The notes beneath the pieces are model-generated. The model was not told where the DNA came from. It made no database searches and saw only the letters and a list, made by a program, of their open reading frames with translations. From positions 2,976,001 through 3,040,000 of the forward strand of contig NZ_CP093313.1 of NCBI RefSeq assembly GCF_025264625.1: 64,000 nt of DNA. Reading direction: 5' to 3'. The position numbers and the translations under genes are program-made. The stretch comes from Occallatibacter riparius. GTDB lineage: Bacteria > Acidobacteriota > Terriglobia > Terriglobales > Acidobacteriaceae. This document shows, one piece after another, positions 18,036-28,190 of the stretch. Numbering within the stretch: the first letter of the stretch is position 1; the number at the start of each line of letters is the position of its first letter.

Positions 18036-20591
18036 ATGATGAACCAGGTGATTCAGGATATCCGCTATGCGGTGCGCCAGTTGCGCAAGTCGCCGGGCTT
18101 TGCGCTTACGGCAATCGTTACGCTGGCATTGGGCATTGGAGCGAACACCGCCATATTCACACTGGTGCAGGGCATTCTTCTGCGTTCGCTTCCGGTGGCC
18201 GATCCCTCTCGCCTTTATCGCATCGGTGACACTGACGATTGCTGCGTGAACGGCGGCTTCGTCGGCGACAATGGCGACTTCGACATCTTCTCCTACGACC
18301 TCTACCAGCACTTCAGGAAGTCGGCGCCCGAGTTCGAGCAACTGGCCGCTGTGCAGGCCGGGCAACCCATGTTCAGCGTTCGCCACGGCCAGGCGCCGGC
18401 GCAGGAAATTCATGGCGAGTTTGTCTCGGGCAATCTGTTCTCGACGCTGGGAGTGCAGCCGTTCGCTGGGCGCATGATGAGCGAGGCCGATGACCAACTC
18501 AATGCCGCGCCCGTGGCGGTACTCAGCTTTCGCGGATGGCAGGCTGACTTTGGCGGCGATCCTTCCATTGTGGGATCGACCATATCGATCCAAGCGCACC
18601 CGTTCACGGTAATCGGCATTGCTCCGCCCGCATTCTTCGGTGACCGCGTCACAGACAGCCCAGCGGAGTTCTGGATTCCGATCTCGATGGAGCCGTTGGT
18701 CCACGGTGAAGAGCAGGCCATCCTCCATCATCCCGATCAGCATTGGCTTTATCCAATCGGCAGGGTCAGGCAAGGCACCAACATCGCCGCACTGCAGTCG
18801 AGGCTCTCGGGTGTGCTGCGCGCGTGGCTGTACTCGCGCGAGGCTTACACCAAGAACGGCGGCAACACGATCATCCCCAAGCAGCACGTCGTGGTTGTGC
18901 CGGGCGGCGGCGGAATCCAGAACATGCAGCAGGAGACCGGAAAAGGTCTCAAGATGCTGATGATCCTGTCCTCTGTTGTGCTGCTGATCGCCTGTGCGAA
19001 TATCGCAAATCTACTTCTGGCGCGCAGCACAGCCCGTCGCGCCGATATAGCTGTACGCATGGCGATGGGAGCTGGTCGTCGCCGCGTTATCCGGCAGGCG
19101 ATTACCGAGAGCGTGCTGCTGAGCTGTATCGGCGGCCTTGCCGGCCTTGGCATCGCCTATGCAGGTTCGCGCACGATTCTCGCCTTAGCGTTTCCTGAGG
19201 CGCACCATCTGCCGATAAGCGCGAGCCCGTCACCGCTGGTACTGGCTTTCGCTTTTCTTGTGTCTCTGATAACCGGTGTGCTGTTCGGCCTTGCGCCGGC
19301 GTGGCTTGCTCTGCACGCGCAGCCTGCTGAAGTGCTTCGTGGCGTGAATCGCACAACGCGCGATCGCTCATCCTTGCCGCAGCAGGTCCTGGTGATTCTG
19401 CAGGCGGCGCTCTCCATCGTGTTGCTGGCCGGAGCGATTCTGATGACTAAGTCGCTTGGCAACCTGGAGAACCAGAATTTCGGCGTAGCCATAAACAATC
19501 GCTACGTCATGCACGTCGATCCGGCTGGCGCCGGTTACAGCATCGATCGCCTGCCTGCTTTGTATCGAGAGATCGAAGACCGATTCTCTGCGCTGCCGGG
19601 TGTCGCACATGTCTCCATGGCGCTCTATAGCCCTCTCGAAGGCGATAACTGGGGCGAGTGCGTAATTCAGCAGGGCCATCCTGCTCCCGGCCCGAATGAC
19701 CGCTGCGGATCGACGTGGGATCGCGTGAGCCCGGGATTCCTGCCGTCGATCGGCGTGCCGATCATTCGAGGCCGCGACATCAGCCAGCAAGACACGGCCG
19801 CTTCCCAGCAGGTTGCCGTGGTGAACCAGACGTTTGTCGATCGCTTCTTCGCCAAGCAGGATCCGATTGGGCAGCACTTCGGTATTGACCTGCCACAGTA
19901 CTCCGGCTCGTTTGAGATCGTCGGCGTCTTCCGCGACTTCAAGATGAACAATCCGCGCAGCAAGATACGCCCGGTGTTTCTGCGTCCGCTGGCTCAGAGT
20001 TTCAATGGATACAAGGAACCGCCGCTCAAATCAGGCGAACAGCAGTCCATGTTCATTGATGCGATCATCGTGAACTTCGGTGCGCCGCAGCAAGACGCGG
20101 ATGCGTTGCTCCGGCGGACTCTTGCTTCCATTGATCCGAATCTCACGGTTGTGGACCTGCGGCCCTTCCAGACGCAGGTTATGGGGAACTTCGACCAGGA
20201 GCGTCTGGTCGCGCGGCTAACGAGTTTGTTCGGAATCCTCGCGTTGGTGCTAGCGTCCATCGGACTTTATGGCGTGATGGCGTACTTTGTCGTTCGACGC
20301 ACCAGCGAAATTGGAATCCGCATGGCGCTTGGTGCGACACGCTCAAACGTAATCGCTATCGTGATGCGCGGGATCGGGATCCAGGTCGGGATTGGACTTG
20401 CCCTGGGCATTCCCGCGGCGCTGTTGGCAGGTCATCTGATGGCCAGCCAGTTATATGGAGTGGGTGCTTACGATCCCTGGGCCCTTACTGGAGCAACGCT
20501 GGTGCTCGCCTTGTGCGCTGCTGTTGCCGGGCTTGTTCCAGCGCGCAGGGCGGCGTCAATTGACCCAATGCGGGCTCTGCGTACGGAGTAA
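18036..20591 (+). CDS. MacB-like permease 3 of six (duplicated FtsX type)
   Basis: 851 aa from the ATG pair at 18036/18039 (MMNQVIQDIRYAVRQLRKS), chosen by alignment with the paralogues. A TTG at 17994 has GGAGG five bases upstream and is a credible alternative adding 14 residues. TM1 is TAIVTLALGIGANTAIFTLV. The first FtsX core is MILSSVVLLIACANIANLLL with AVRMAMGAGRRRVIRQAI; the second is FGILALVLASIGLYGVMAYF with IGIRMALGATRSNVIAIVM; it ends DPMRALRTE. The CC motif after TM1 (DDCCVNGGF) is shared with permease 1. It lies 84 bases after permease 2, with a 6-bp stem (GGTCTG/CAGACC, 17952-17970) in the gap. Confidence 0.88.
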   Translation: MMNQVIQDIRYAVRQLRKSPGFALTAIVTLALGIGANTAIFTLVQGILLRSLPVADPSRLYRIGDTDDCCVNGGFVGDNGDFDIFSYDLYQHFRKSAPEFEQLAAVQAGQPMFSVRHGQAPAQEIHGEFVSGNLFSTLGVQPFAGRMMSEADDQLNAAPVAVLSFRGWQADFGGDPSIVGSTISIQAHPFTVIGIAPPAFFGDRVTDSPAEFWIPISMEPLVHGEEQAILHHPDQHWLYPIGRVRQGTNIAALQSRLSGVLRAWLYSREAYTKNGGNTIIPKQHVVVVPGGGGIQNMQQETGKGLKMLMILSSVVLLIACANIANLLLARSTARRADIAVRMAMGAGRRRVIRQAITESVLLSCIGGLAGLGIAYAGSRTILALAFPEAHHLPISASPSPLVLAFAFLVSLITGVLFGLAPAWLALHAQPAEVLRGVNRTTRDRSSLPQQVLVILQAALSIVLLAGAILMTKSLGNLENQNFGVAINNRYVMHVDPAGAGYSIDRLPALYREIEDRFSALPGVAHVSMALYSPLEGDNWGECVIQQGHPAPGPNDRCGSTWDRVSPGFLPSIGVPIIRGRDISQQDTAASQQVAVVNQTFVDRFFAKQDPIGQHFGIDLPQYSGSFEIVGVFRDFKMNNPRSKIRPVFLRPLAQSFNGYKEPPLKSGEQQSMFIDAIIVNFGAPQQDADALLRRTLASIDPNLTVVDLRPFQTQVMGNFDQERLVARLTSLFGILALVLASIGLYGVMAYFVVRRTSEIGIRMALGATRSNVIAIVMRGIGIQVGIGLALGIPAALLAGHLMASQLYGVGAYDPWALTGATLVLALCAAVAGLVPARRAASIDPMRALRTE

Positions 20592-20605
20592 GAGGAGAGA
20601 TCCTT

Positions 20606-23074
20606 ATGATCATGCGCGATATTCGTTACGCTTTACGCCAGCTTGCAAAAGCTCCCGGCTTCGCGGCGACCGCTATATTGACGCTGGCCTTTGGTATCGG
20701 CGCAACTGCCGCGATCTTCTCCATTGTGGAAGGCGTGTTGCTGCGGCCGCTGCCCTTCGGGAATCCGCATGAATTGATGCTCATAGGCGACACCATTGAG
20801 GGCGCAGGATTTCCCGGAGTGTCGGCTCCCGCTCCCGAGATGCTCCAGTACATCCGTGACACGCACGGCTTCTCAAGCATCGGCGGCTTCCGCGACACCT
20901 ATTACGAGCTTTCCGGCGCAGGCGAACCCGCGCAGGTCAACGCCACTCGCTTGATGGCGAATGTGTTTCCAACTCTCCAGGTGTCACCGGCTCTGGGCCG
21001 CGTATTCACACAGCAGGAAGACCAGGGCAAGGTGCAGGTCGCGGTTCTCAGCTATCAGACCTGGCGCAGTCGATTCCACGGTGATCCCCAGGTGCTCGGC
21101 CGCACCATACAACTCGATCGCAAGCCTTACGAAATCATTGGAGTCATGCCGCGCGCGTTCGAGTTCCCCTTGGTTCCCGGTCAACTGAATCGCAGTGAGC
21201 TTTGGGTGCCAATGAGCCTGACCCAGGCGGATATCTCCAATGCCGGAAGCTGGAACTTCCGCATGGTAGCGAGACTCAAGCCCGGCTTGACCGCGCTGCA
21301 GGCGCAGCAGGATATGGACGTGGTCTCTCAAGACATCATGCGGCATTTTCCGGCGGGAATGGCGAGCCTGAAGATTCACGCCAACGTGCAGCCGCTCGAC
21401 GGCTACACCGTTGCGAGCGCGCGACCGCTGATCCGCACGCTCTTCATGGCTGTCGCGGTTGTGCTGTTCATCGCATGCGCCAATCTTGCCGGACTTCTGC
21501 TGGTTCGAGTGATCCGTCGCCGCCGCGAGATCTCTGTGCGGCTTGCGCTTGGTGCGAGCGCTAAAGCAGTACTGACGCAGAATCTGATTGAAACGCTAGT
21601 CCTCAGCGTGTCCGGCGGCATTCTGGGCCTTGTCCTTGCGTGGCTTGCCTTGCGCGTTGGAATTCGAGCTCTACCCGAGACACTTCCGCGCGTGAACGCC
21701 ATCGCTCTTGACGGTAAGGTTGTGGGATTCGCTCTTCTGCTGGCCATCATCACGGGATTGGCTTGCGGTCTGCTGCCCGCCCTCGCAGCCTCGCGTACCC
21801 AGGTGAATGATGCGCTCAAAGAAGGTGGGCGCACCGGAACCGCTGCTGGCCATACACGATTGCGCGGCGCGCTCGTGGTCACGCAGCTTGCAGTAGCGCT
21901 TGTGCTGCTCACCGCGGCCGGACTCCTGCTCAAAAGCTTCGAGAAGCTGCGCGAGGTCGATCTCGGATTCCACACCGATCACATGCTGACCGCTTCGTAC
22001 AGCCTGCCGCGTCAGCAGTATTCAACACAGGCCAGTGTGGACAATTTCGATCAGGCACTGATTGCTCGCTTGCAGGAACTGCCTGGGGTTCAGGCAGCGG
22101 GCATCACATCGGCGCTTCCCGCTTCCGGCAATGAGGACAATACCGGATTCTTCCCGGAAGGATATGAGCCTGCCAGGGGCGAGACGCTCTTCTCCGGATG
22201 GCCATCCGCGATCATCGGCGACTATTTCCATGCGGCAGGTATTCCCATCCTGCGCGGCCGCAACTTTACACCAGCGGATCGCGATGGAGCGCCTCTTGTC
22301 GTGATCGTGAACCACGCCCTTGCGCAACGCTATTGGCCCGGCCAGGATCCCATCGGCAAGCGTATCCACATCGGCATCAAGGAAACTCCGCTGCCGTGGA
22401 TGACCATTGTTGGAGAGATCGGCGACATCAAAGAGACCAGCGTGGATCAGGACACGCGCCCGCAGTTCTATCAACCCGCTGCGCAATCCAGAGCGTCGCT
22501 CGGACAATTTGCCACGGAAGGATCGCTGAACGGCGACGGCGGCTCGATTGTTCTCCGCAGCTCCATTCCCCCTGAACAAATGGCCGACTCGCTTCGCTCC
22601 GTGGTCCGCGCGATCGATCCGCAACTGCCGCTCACGCAGGTAGAGTCCATGGACCATGTGGTGTCGGAAGGCCAGGCGCCGCGCAGATTTAACACGGCAC
22701 TCATCTCGGCCTTTGCCGGAGCCGCGGTGCTACTGGCACTGATGGGCATCTACAGCGTCATCGCATTTTCGACGGCGATGCGCACGCAGGAGATGGCCAT
22801 CCGACTGGCGTTGGGTTCGCAGCGCTCGGGCTTGCTACGGTTGGTGCTGATTTCGGGCGCAAAGCTCGCATTGGCGGGATGTGGGATCGGCCTGATCGGC
22901 GGAGTCTTCGCCACGCGTCTGATGCGAACTCTGCTGTTCCAGGTCGATCCTATCGATCCATCGGTGCTCTCTGTAGCGACATTGGCCGTTTTCATTCTTG
23001 CTCTTGCTGCTTCCTACATTCCGGCGCGGCGAGCCGCGTCCATCGAACCCATGCAGGCTCTACGCAGCGAATAG
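20606..23074 (+). CDS. MacB-like permease 4 of six (duplicated FtsX type)
   Basis: 822 aa (MIMRDIRYALRQLAKAPGF), with GAGGAGAG shortly upstream and only 14 bases after the stop of permease 3. TM1 is TAILTLAFGIGATAAIFSIV. The first core is TLFMAVAVVLFIACANLAGL with SVRLALGASAKAVLTQNLI; the second is FAGAAVLLALMGIYSVIAFS with MAIRLALGSQRSGLLRLVL; it ends EPMQALRSE. The first periplasmic domain has no CC motif, unlike permeases 1 and 3. Close spacing to both neighbours indicates a single transcript. Substrate and partner permease are not apparent. Confidence 0.9.
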   Translation: MIMRDIRYALRQLAKAPGFAATAILTLAFGIGATAAIFSIVEGVLLRPLPFGNPHELMLIGDTIEGAGFPGVSAPAPEMLQYIRDTHGFSSIGGFRDTYYELSGAGEPAQVNATRLMANVFPTLQVSPALGRVFTQQEDQGKVQVAVLSYQTWRSRFHGDPQVLGRTIQLDRKPYEIIGVMPRAFEFPLVPGQLNRSELWVPMSLTQADISNAGSWNFRMVARLKPGLTALQAQQDMDVVSQDIMRHFPAGMASLKIHANVQPLDGYTVASARPLIRTLFMAVAVVLFIACANLAGLLLVRVIRRRREISVRLALGASAKAVLTQNLIETLVLSVSGGILGLVLAWLALRVGIRALPETLPRVNAIALDGKVVGFALLLAIITGLACGLLPALAASRTQVNDALKEGGRTGTAAGHTRLRGALVVTQLAVALVLLTAAGLLLKSFEKLREVDLGFHTDHMLTASYSLPRQQYSTQASVDNFDQALIARLQELPGVQAAGITSALPASGNEDNTGFFPEGYEPARGETLFSGWPSAIIGDYFHAAGIPILRGRNFTPADRDGAPLVVIVNHALAQRYWPGQDPIGKRIHIGIKETPLPWMTIVGEIGDIKETSVDQDTRPQFYQPAAQSRASLGQFATEGSLNGDGGSIVLRSSIPPEQMADSLRSVVRAIDPQLPLTQVESMDHVVSEGQAPRRFNTALISAFAGAAVLLALMGIYSVIAFSTAMRTQEMAIRLALGSQRSGLLRLVLISGAKLALAGCGIGLIGGVFATRLMRTLLFQVDPIDPSVLSVATLAVFILALAASYIPARRAASIEPMQALRSE

Positions 23075-23091
23075 AAGGGAGGAACGCCGCA

Positions 23092-25584
23092 ATGAACGCA
23101 TTATTAAAGGATGCCCGCTATGCTTTGCGCCAGTTGAGGCGTTCGCCCGGTTTCACGCTCACAGCGCTGCTCACGCTCGCGCTCGGACTTGGCGCGACCG
23201 CCGCAGTCTACAGCGTGGTGCAGTCTGTCTTGCTGGAACCGCTGCCATACCCAGACGCTGACCGACTGGTGGGCCTGGCGTTTACATTTCCCCACGAGGG
23301 GCCCAATGCTGAGCAGACCGGAGCCGCTGCAGAGTTTGTCCGCGATCATACTGACGCTTTCGCCTCCGTCGCCGTAATGGACGACGGTAGCGCCGCCGTG
23401 AACCTGTCCGTTGCCGGAGGCCGCGCCGAGCAAGTCAGTTCGCTGCACGTCTCGAACGGATATTTCCGCACGCTGGGTGTTATGCCGGCGATGGGCCGCA
23501 CGTTCAGTGTGGATGAAGACCGTCCCAACGGGCCACGTGTTGCGATTCTCAGCCACGGACTGTGGCAGCGCGCTCTGAATGGGGATCCAAATATCGTCGG
23601 ACGCACCGTGCGAATAAACCAGGATACCTTCACCGTCGTCGGAATCATGCCTGCAAGCTTCATAGTGAGCGCGGAGAGCGCGCCCGGCGTGATGGGGACT
23701 CCCGACCTCTGGACTCCGCTGCAGCTCAGCCCGAAGGATCCGGGCTACAGCGGTGACAACTACCAGATGATCGGCCGGCTTCGTCCCGACCTTTCGCTGG
23801 CGCAGGCACAACAGCAGCTATCTGCGCTGCAAAGCGCGTTCTACGCCCAGTTTCCCAATTACAGGAACTGGACTGATGAGTCGGCGGCAAAGACCCTGCA
23901 CGAATTCCGCGCGTGGAAATTGCAGGACGTCGTTGTTGCGAATGCACGCCGCAGCCTGATTGCTGTGCTGGGCGCTGTCGTGGCCGTCCTGCTGGTTGCC
24001 TGTCTAAACCTTGCCGGCCTTATGATGGCGCGGTCGATGCGCCGCGCACGCGAGCTATCTCTCCGTACCGCGCTCGGCGCCACGCGCACACGGTTGGTTC
24101 GCCTCATCGCAGTGGAGGGACTGTTGCTCGCATTGGCCGGAGGTGCGTTGGGTATAGTCGTCGCCCGTGTGACGACTGGTTTTCTCTTGAAGGCCTCGCC
24201 GCTGCCGATCCCCAGACTCCACGGCGAGCCGGCGTTCTGGCTGCTCTCCGCCGTTGTACTTGTTCTTGCCGTACTTTCTGCGCTGGTCTTTGCGATCTTG
24301 CCCGGATGTTTCGCCTTGGGGAGCCGTTCGAGAGAAGCGCGTCTAAATGGTCCAACGCTGGGAGAAACCATATCGCACGCGCGAATCTCGCGCATGCTCG
24401 TCGTTGCGCAGGTTGCCATGGCGGTGGTTCTTGTTTCAACCGCGTCGATTCTCCTCGGTACGTTCCTGCGTTTGCACGCGCTGCCTTCAGGCGTTGAGCA
24501 GAAGCAGCTCTCGGTCTTTCAGGTCACGCTGAAGGGCGATCGATATGCAAGCACGCAGCGTACCGGACAATTCGTTAGCACTGTCCTTGAAGAGTTGCGC
24601 CACATCCCAGGGGTCGACCGCGTGGCTGCGGTGAACGGCCTTCCTTTGGATCGCGGCTTGAACCAGGGAGGCAATCCTGCGGACCGCCGCGACCTGCGCC
24701 AGACCGTCGAGTTTCGCGCCATCACTCCGGGTTACTTCGTCACCATGGGGATGCATTTGATTGCCGGGCGCGATATTACCGATGCCGATCGTGCTGGGTC
24801 CGATCGTGTTGTTGTGATCGGCGCATCAGCCGCGCGGAAGTGGTGGCCCGGCCGATCACCCATCGGCGAAAGTGTTCAACTGGGCGGTCCGGTTCGTTGG
24901 CGCATCGTCGGCGTTGTGCCTGATGTGCAGATGCATTCGCTGGTCGAAGCGCAGGGAATCGAAATCTACGGCCCGATGGCCCAGCTCTCCGACGAATCGA
25001 CAGCGGTCCTAAATGGATGGTTCCCCACTACGTTTGCAATTCGCACGGCTGCGCATGTGAACCTCGCGGCGAGCGTTCAGAACGCCGTGGAGAAAGCCGA
25101 TCCTGAAATCCCAATTGCGCGCTTTACAACGATGCAGGATGTCATCGACTCTACGATTCAAGCCCCGCGCTTTTTCTCGATGATCTCAGCGGGATTCTCA
25201 ACGTTCGCTTTGGTGCTCACCATCATTGGGATCTTCGGCCTGCTTAGTTACCAGGTCACGCAGAGAACACGCGAAATCGGTGTCCGCATGGCGTTGGGGG
25301 CTAGCCGCCGCTGGGTTTTGGGTTCCTACCTGCGGCGCGGCATGGTTCTTACAATCTCCGGAGTAGCGCTCGGCCTGATTGTTTCGACCTTGCTTCGGCC
25401 CATCGTCCAAGATCTTCTGGCTGACGCCGGAATCGATACCATCGCTCAGAAATTTGTTGTGAACGGCGTCTCGGCAACGGCCATTGCCGTGTGCGCAGTT
25501 GTTGCGGCAACACTCGCAGCAAGCTGGCTGCCGGCCCTTCGCGCAGCTTCGATCGAACCCATGCAGGCACTGCGCACGGAATAG
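23092..25584 (+). CDS. MacB-like permease 5 of six (duplicated FtsX type)
   Basis: 830 aa from the ATG at 23092 (MNALLKDARYALRQLRRS), with GGGAGGA about seven bases upstream; the open frame continues upstream but overlaps permease 4 and is not coding there. TM1 is TALLTLALGLGATAAVYSVV. The first core is LIAVLGAVVAVLLVACLNLA with SLRTALGATRTRLVRLIAV; the second is FALVLTIIGIFGLLSYQVTQ with IGVRMALGASRRWVLGSYL; it ends EPMQALRTE. The 17-base gap to permease 4 and 8-base gap to permease 6 fit tight co-translation. Its periplasmic loops differ strongly from the others. Confidence 0.9.
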   Translation: MNALLKDARYALRQLRRSPGFTLTALLTLALGLGATAAVYSVVQSVLLEPLPYPDADRLVGLAFTFPHEGPNAEQTGAAAEFVRDHTDAFASVAVMDDGSAAVNLSVAGGRAEQVSSLHVSNGYFRTLGVMPAMGRTFSVDEDRPNGPRVAILSHGLWQRALNGDPNIVGRTVRINQDTFTVVGIMPASFIVSAESAPGVMGTPDLWTPLQLSPKDPGYSGDNYQMIGRLRPDLSLAQAQQQLSALQSAFYAQFPNYRNWTDESAAKTLHEFRAWKLQDVVVANARRSLIAVLGAVVAVLLVACLNLAGLMMARSMRRARELSLRTALGATRTRLVRLIAVEGLLLALAGGALGIVVARVTTGFLLKASPLPIPRLHGEPAFWLLSAVVLVLAVLSALVFAILPGCFALGSRSREARLNGPTLGETISHARISRMLVVAQVAMAVVLVSTASILLGTFLRLHALPSGVEQKQLSVFQVTLKGDRYASTQRTGQFVSTVLEELRHIPGVDRVAAVNGLPLDRGLNQGGNPADRRDLRQTVEFRAITPGYFVTMGMHLIAGRDITDADRAGSDRVVVIGASAARKWWPGRSPIGESVQLGGPVRWRIVGVVPDVQMHSLVEAQGIEIYGPMAQLSDESTAVLNGWFPTTFAIRTAAHVNLAASVQNAVEKADPEIPIARFTTMQDVIDSTIQAPRFFSMISAGFSTFALVLTIIGIFGLLSYQVTQRTREIGVRMALGASRRWVLGSYLRRGMVLTISGVALGLIVSTLLRPIVQDLLADAGIDTIAQKFVVNGVSATAIAVCAVVAATLAASWLPALRAASIEPMQALRTE

Positions 25585-25592
25585 GAGAGATC

Positions 25593-28124
25593 ATGCACTC
25601 GTTGATTCAGGACCTTCGATACGGCCTTCGCCAGTTGCTCAAATCGCCGGGATTCACGGTGACCGTGGTGCTGACGCTGGCGCTCGGAATCGGCGCCAAT
25701 GCCGCTATCTTCACTCTGTTTGATCAGGTGCTGCTGCGCATGCTGCCGGTGAAGAATCCCAAGGAGTTGGTGCGGCTCGATTGGAGCGGAGCGTTTTCTG
25801 GATCAATGAGTTCCTTCGGCGGCGACCTGCCGGATCGCCACAGCTACTTCTCCTACCCCATGTACAAGGACCTCCGCGACCAGAACAAGGTATTCCAGGG
25901 AGTGATGGTTGCCGATAGATCGCAACTCGGCCTCTCGTGGCACAACGAAGCCGAGAGCAGAGACGGAGAAATCGTCAGCGGGAATTACTTCGACCTCCTT
26001 GGGCTCAAACCCGCCGCTGGGCGGCTCTTCACCCCTCAGGACGAGACAGCCAAGAATGCCAACGCCGTCGTGGTTCTGAGCTACGACTATTGGCGCACTC
26101 GATTCTCCGGATCCCGCGATGTTCTTGGCCAGACGCTCCTCGTCAACGGACATCCATTCACAGTAGTTGGCGTTGCACCAAGTCATTTTGATTCGGCCAT
26201 CGGAGGCTACCGGCCTGCAGTCTTTGTTCCGGTCACGATGGTTGAGTACGCAATTCCCTGGCGCGCGCAGCTCGACGACCTGAACAATCACAAGTCGGCA
26301 TGGCTGACCGTAGTTGCTCGTCTGAAGCCCGGAGTAAGCGCTGCCCAGGCGCAAGCCGCACTTGCGCCGCTGTGGCGCTCGCTGCGCACCTACGAGTTCT
26401 CGCTTTACAAGTCGCAATCGGAGCGATTCCGCCAGCGTTTCATCGATGCCTCGCGGCTGAGTGTCGTTGACGATTCCCGAGGGTTCAATCCCAACCGCGC
26501 CGATCTCCAAAAGCCGCTCGTCATTCTAATGAGCATGACCGGCCTGCTGGTGTTGATGTGCACAATCAACGTTGCCACGCTGCTCCTCCTGCGAGCGTCC
26601 GCTCGGGCAAGAGAGATGTCGATGCGCTATGCGCTCGGTGCTCGCCGGGGCCGCATTCTTTCGCAGCTGCTCGTTGAGGGCGGCATGCTCGGCCTGGTCG
26701 GTGCTGCCGCAGGACTGGCCTTTGCACCACTCGTGACGCGCCTGCTCATCCGCATCATGACCAGTGCCGATCCGGGCACCGAGCCATACTCCAGCGCCAT
26801 TGATGTGCGCGTGCTTCTGTTCACGCTCGGAGTCTCACTCTTCGCCAGCCTGCTCTTCAGCATCGCGCCCGGCTTTCACTTCATGCGTCCGGACCTCGCC
26901 GGCTCGCTGCGCCAGTCTTCGGGAACAGCCTCGCGCGAGTCGCAGCGCTTCCGCAAGATCGCGGTCGGCGCGCAGATCGCTCTAAGCGTCATGCTCCTTG
27001 GTGGCGCTGGACTGTTCGTTCGCACACTCGACAATCTTCGTCACGAGCAGGTGGGCTTTGAAACCAGCCATCTCGCCACGTTCGTCCTTGATCCAACCAA
27101 CTCCGGATATGGTGAGGACCGCACACCGCAGATCGTCACCAGTGCCATTGAATCACTGGATCGCATCCCGGGCGTTGCTCAGGCTGCGGGCACCACAGAT
27201 CCCGAACTCACCGGAGACAGCAACACGTCGAACTTTTCCATTCAGGGCTACAAACCTGGTGAAGAAGAGAACATGAACTTTGAGGCGGGGACGGTCACGC
27301 CGGGCTACTTCTCAACACTGCACCAGCCTGTGCTTGCGGGCAGAGAATTCACGGTCGCCGATGCCAAAGGCCAGCCCAACGTTGCAGTCGTCAACGCAGC
27401 GTTCGCAAAGCGTTTCTTCGGGTCGCCGCAGAATGCGATTGGCCGCCAGTTGGGCAAAGGCTCAGGCAACGATACCAAGTACGACATTACGATCGTCGGC
27501 GTCGTAGGCGACATCCGTCACACCGATCTTCGTACGCCGCTTGGCCCGGCAGTCTATAAGCCCTACTTCCAGGAAGAGCACCCAACCGGTGTGGAGATGT
27601 ATGTGCGCACAGTACAGCCGCCGCAGATCATCGAGCCCGCCATCCGCCGCGCGATGCATGAGCTCGATGCAAACCTCGTGGTCAACGGCCTCCGCACCAT
27701 GGAAGAAGAGATCGACCGTAGCGCATCCGACGAGCGCGCGCTTGCACTGCTGGCTATCGGCTTCTCGCTGCTCGCTGTGATCCTCGCCGCAGTTGGGCTC
27801 TATGGTGTGCTGGCCTACTCTACCGAGCAGCGTACGCGCGAAATCGGCGTACGGCTTGCGCTCGGTGCGCAGCGCTCCAGCGTGGTTGCTCTTGTGCTTC
27901 GCGAGATGGTGCTCATCGCAAGCATCGCTGTGGTCGTGGCTCTGCCTTCCACCGTGGCTCTAGCGCACCTGTTTACCAGCCAGCTCTATGGCGTAAAATC
28001 AACCGACCCAATCACCCTTGCAGTAGCTGTAGTCGTCACGGCTCTCATGGTCATGCTTGCGGCCGCTCTTCCGGCGCGGCGCGCCGCCGGTGTTCAACCC
28101 ATGCGTGCATTGCGCACCGAATAA
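25593..28124 (+). CDS. MacB-like permease 6 of six (duplicated FtsX type)
   Basis: 843 aa from the ATG at 25593 (MHSLIQDLRYGLRQLLKS), with AGGAGA just upstream, starting eight bases after the permease 5 stop. TM1 is TVVLTLALGIGANAAIFTLF. The first core is LVILMSMTGLLVLMCTINVA with SMRYALGARRGRILSQLLV; the second is FSLLAVILAAVGLYGVLAYS with IGVRLALGAQRSSVVALVL; it ends QPMRALRTE. A 66-base gap leads to the second ATPase gene, which may be its preferred partner. Like the others it is about twice the length of E. coli MacB's membrane part and carries no ATPase domain. Confidence 0.9.
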   Translation: MHSLIQDLRYGLRQLLKSPGFTVTVVLTLALGIGANAAIFTLFDQVLLRMLPVKNPKELVRLDWSGAFSGSMSSFGGDLPDRHSYFSYPMYKDLRDQNKVFQGVMVADRSQLGLSWHNEAESRDGEIVSGNYFDLLGLKPAAGRLFTPQDETAKNANAVVVLSYDYWRTRFSGSRDVLGQTLLVNGHPFTVVGVAPSHFDSAIGGYRPAVFVPVTMVEYAIPWRAQLDDLNNHKSAWLTVVARLKPGVSAAQAQAALAPLWRSLRTYEFSLYKSQSERFRQRFIDASRLSVVDDSRGFNPNRADLQKPLVILMSMTGLLVLMCTINVATLLLLRASARAREMSMRYALGARRGRILSQLLVEGGMLGLVGAAAGLAFAPLVTRLLIRIMTSADPGTEPYSSAIDVRVLLFTLGVSLFASLLFSIAPGFHFMRPDLAGSLRQSSGTASRESQRFRKIAVGAQIALSVMLLGGAGLFVRTLDNLRHEQVGFETSHLATFVLDPTNSGYGEDRTPQIVTSAIESLDRIPGVAQAAGTTDPELTGDSNTSNFSIQGYKPGEEENMNFEAGTVTPGYFSTLHQPVLAGREFTVADAKGQPNVAVVNAAFAKRFFGSPQNAIGRQLGKGSGNDTKYDITIVGVVGDIRHTDLRTPLGPAVYKPYFQEEHPTGVEMYVRTVQPPQIIEPAIRRAMHELDANLVVNGLRTMEEEIDRSASDERALALLAIGFSLLAVILAAVGLYGVLAYSTEQRTREIGVRLALGAQRSSVVALVLREMVLIASIAVVVALPSTVALAHLFTSQLYGVKSTDPITLAVAVVVTALMVMLAAALPARRAAGVQPMRALRTE

Positions 28125-28190
28125 CGAGGCCGCGCCGGCTCCCCGCCGCAGTCGACCCCAGTCAGGTTTTCGAGATCGGAGTAAACACAA

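Noticed and set aside
12888..28124. Six permeases as an assembly artefact of collapsed or duplicated repeats
   Set aside because: The six genes differ throughout, including lengths, periplasmic domains and intergenic sequence, so they are old paralogues rather than copied reads.
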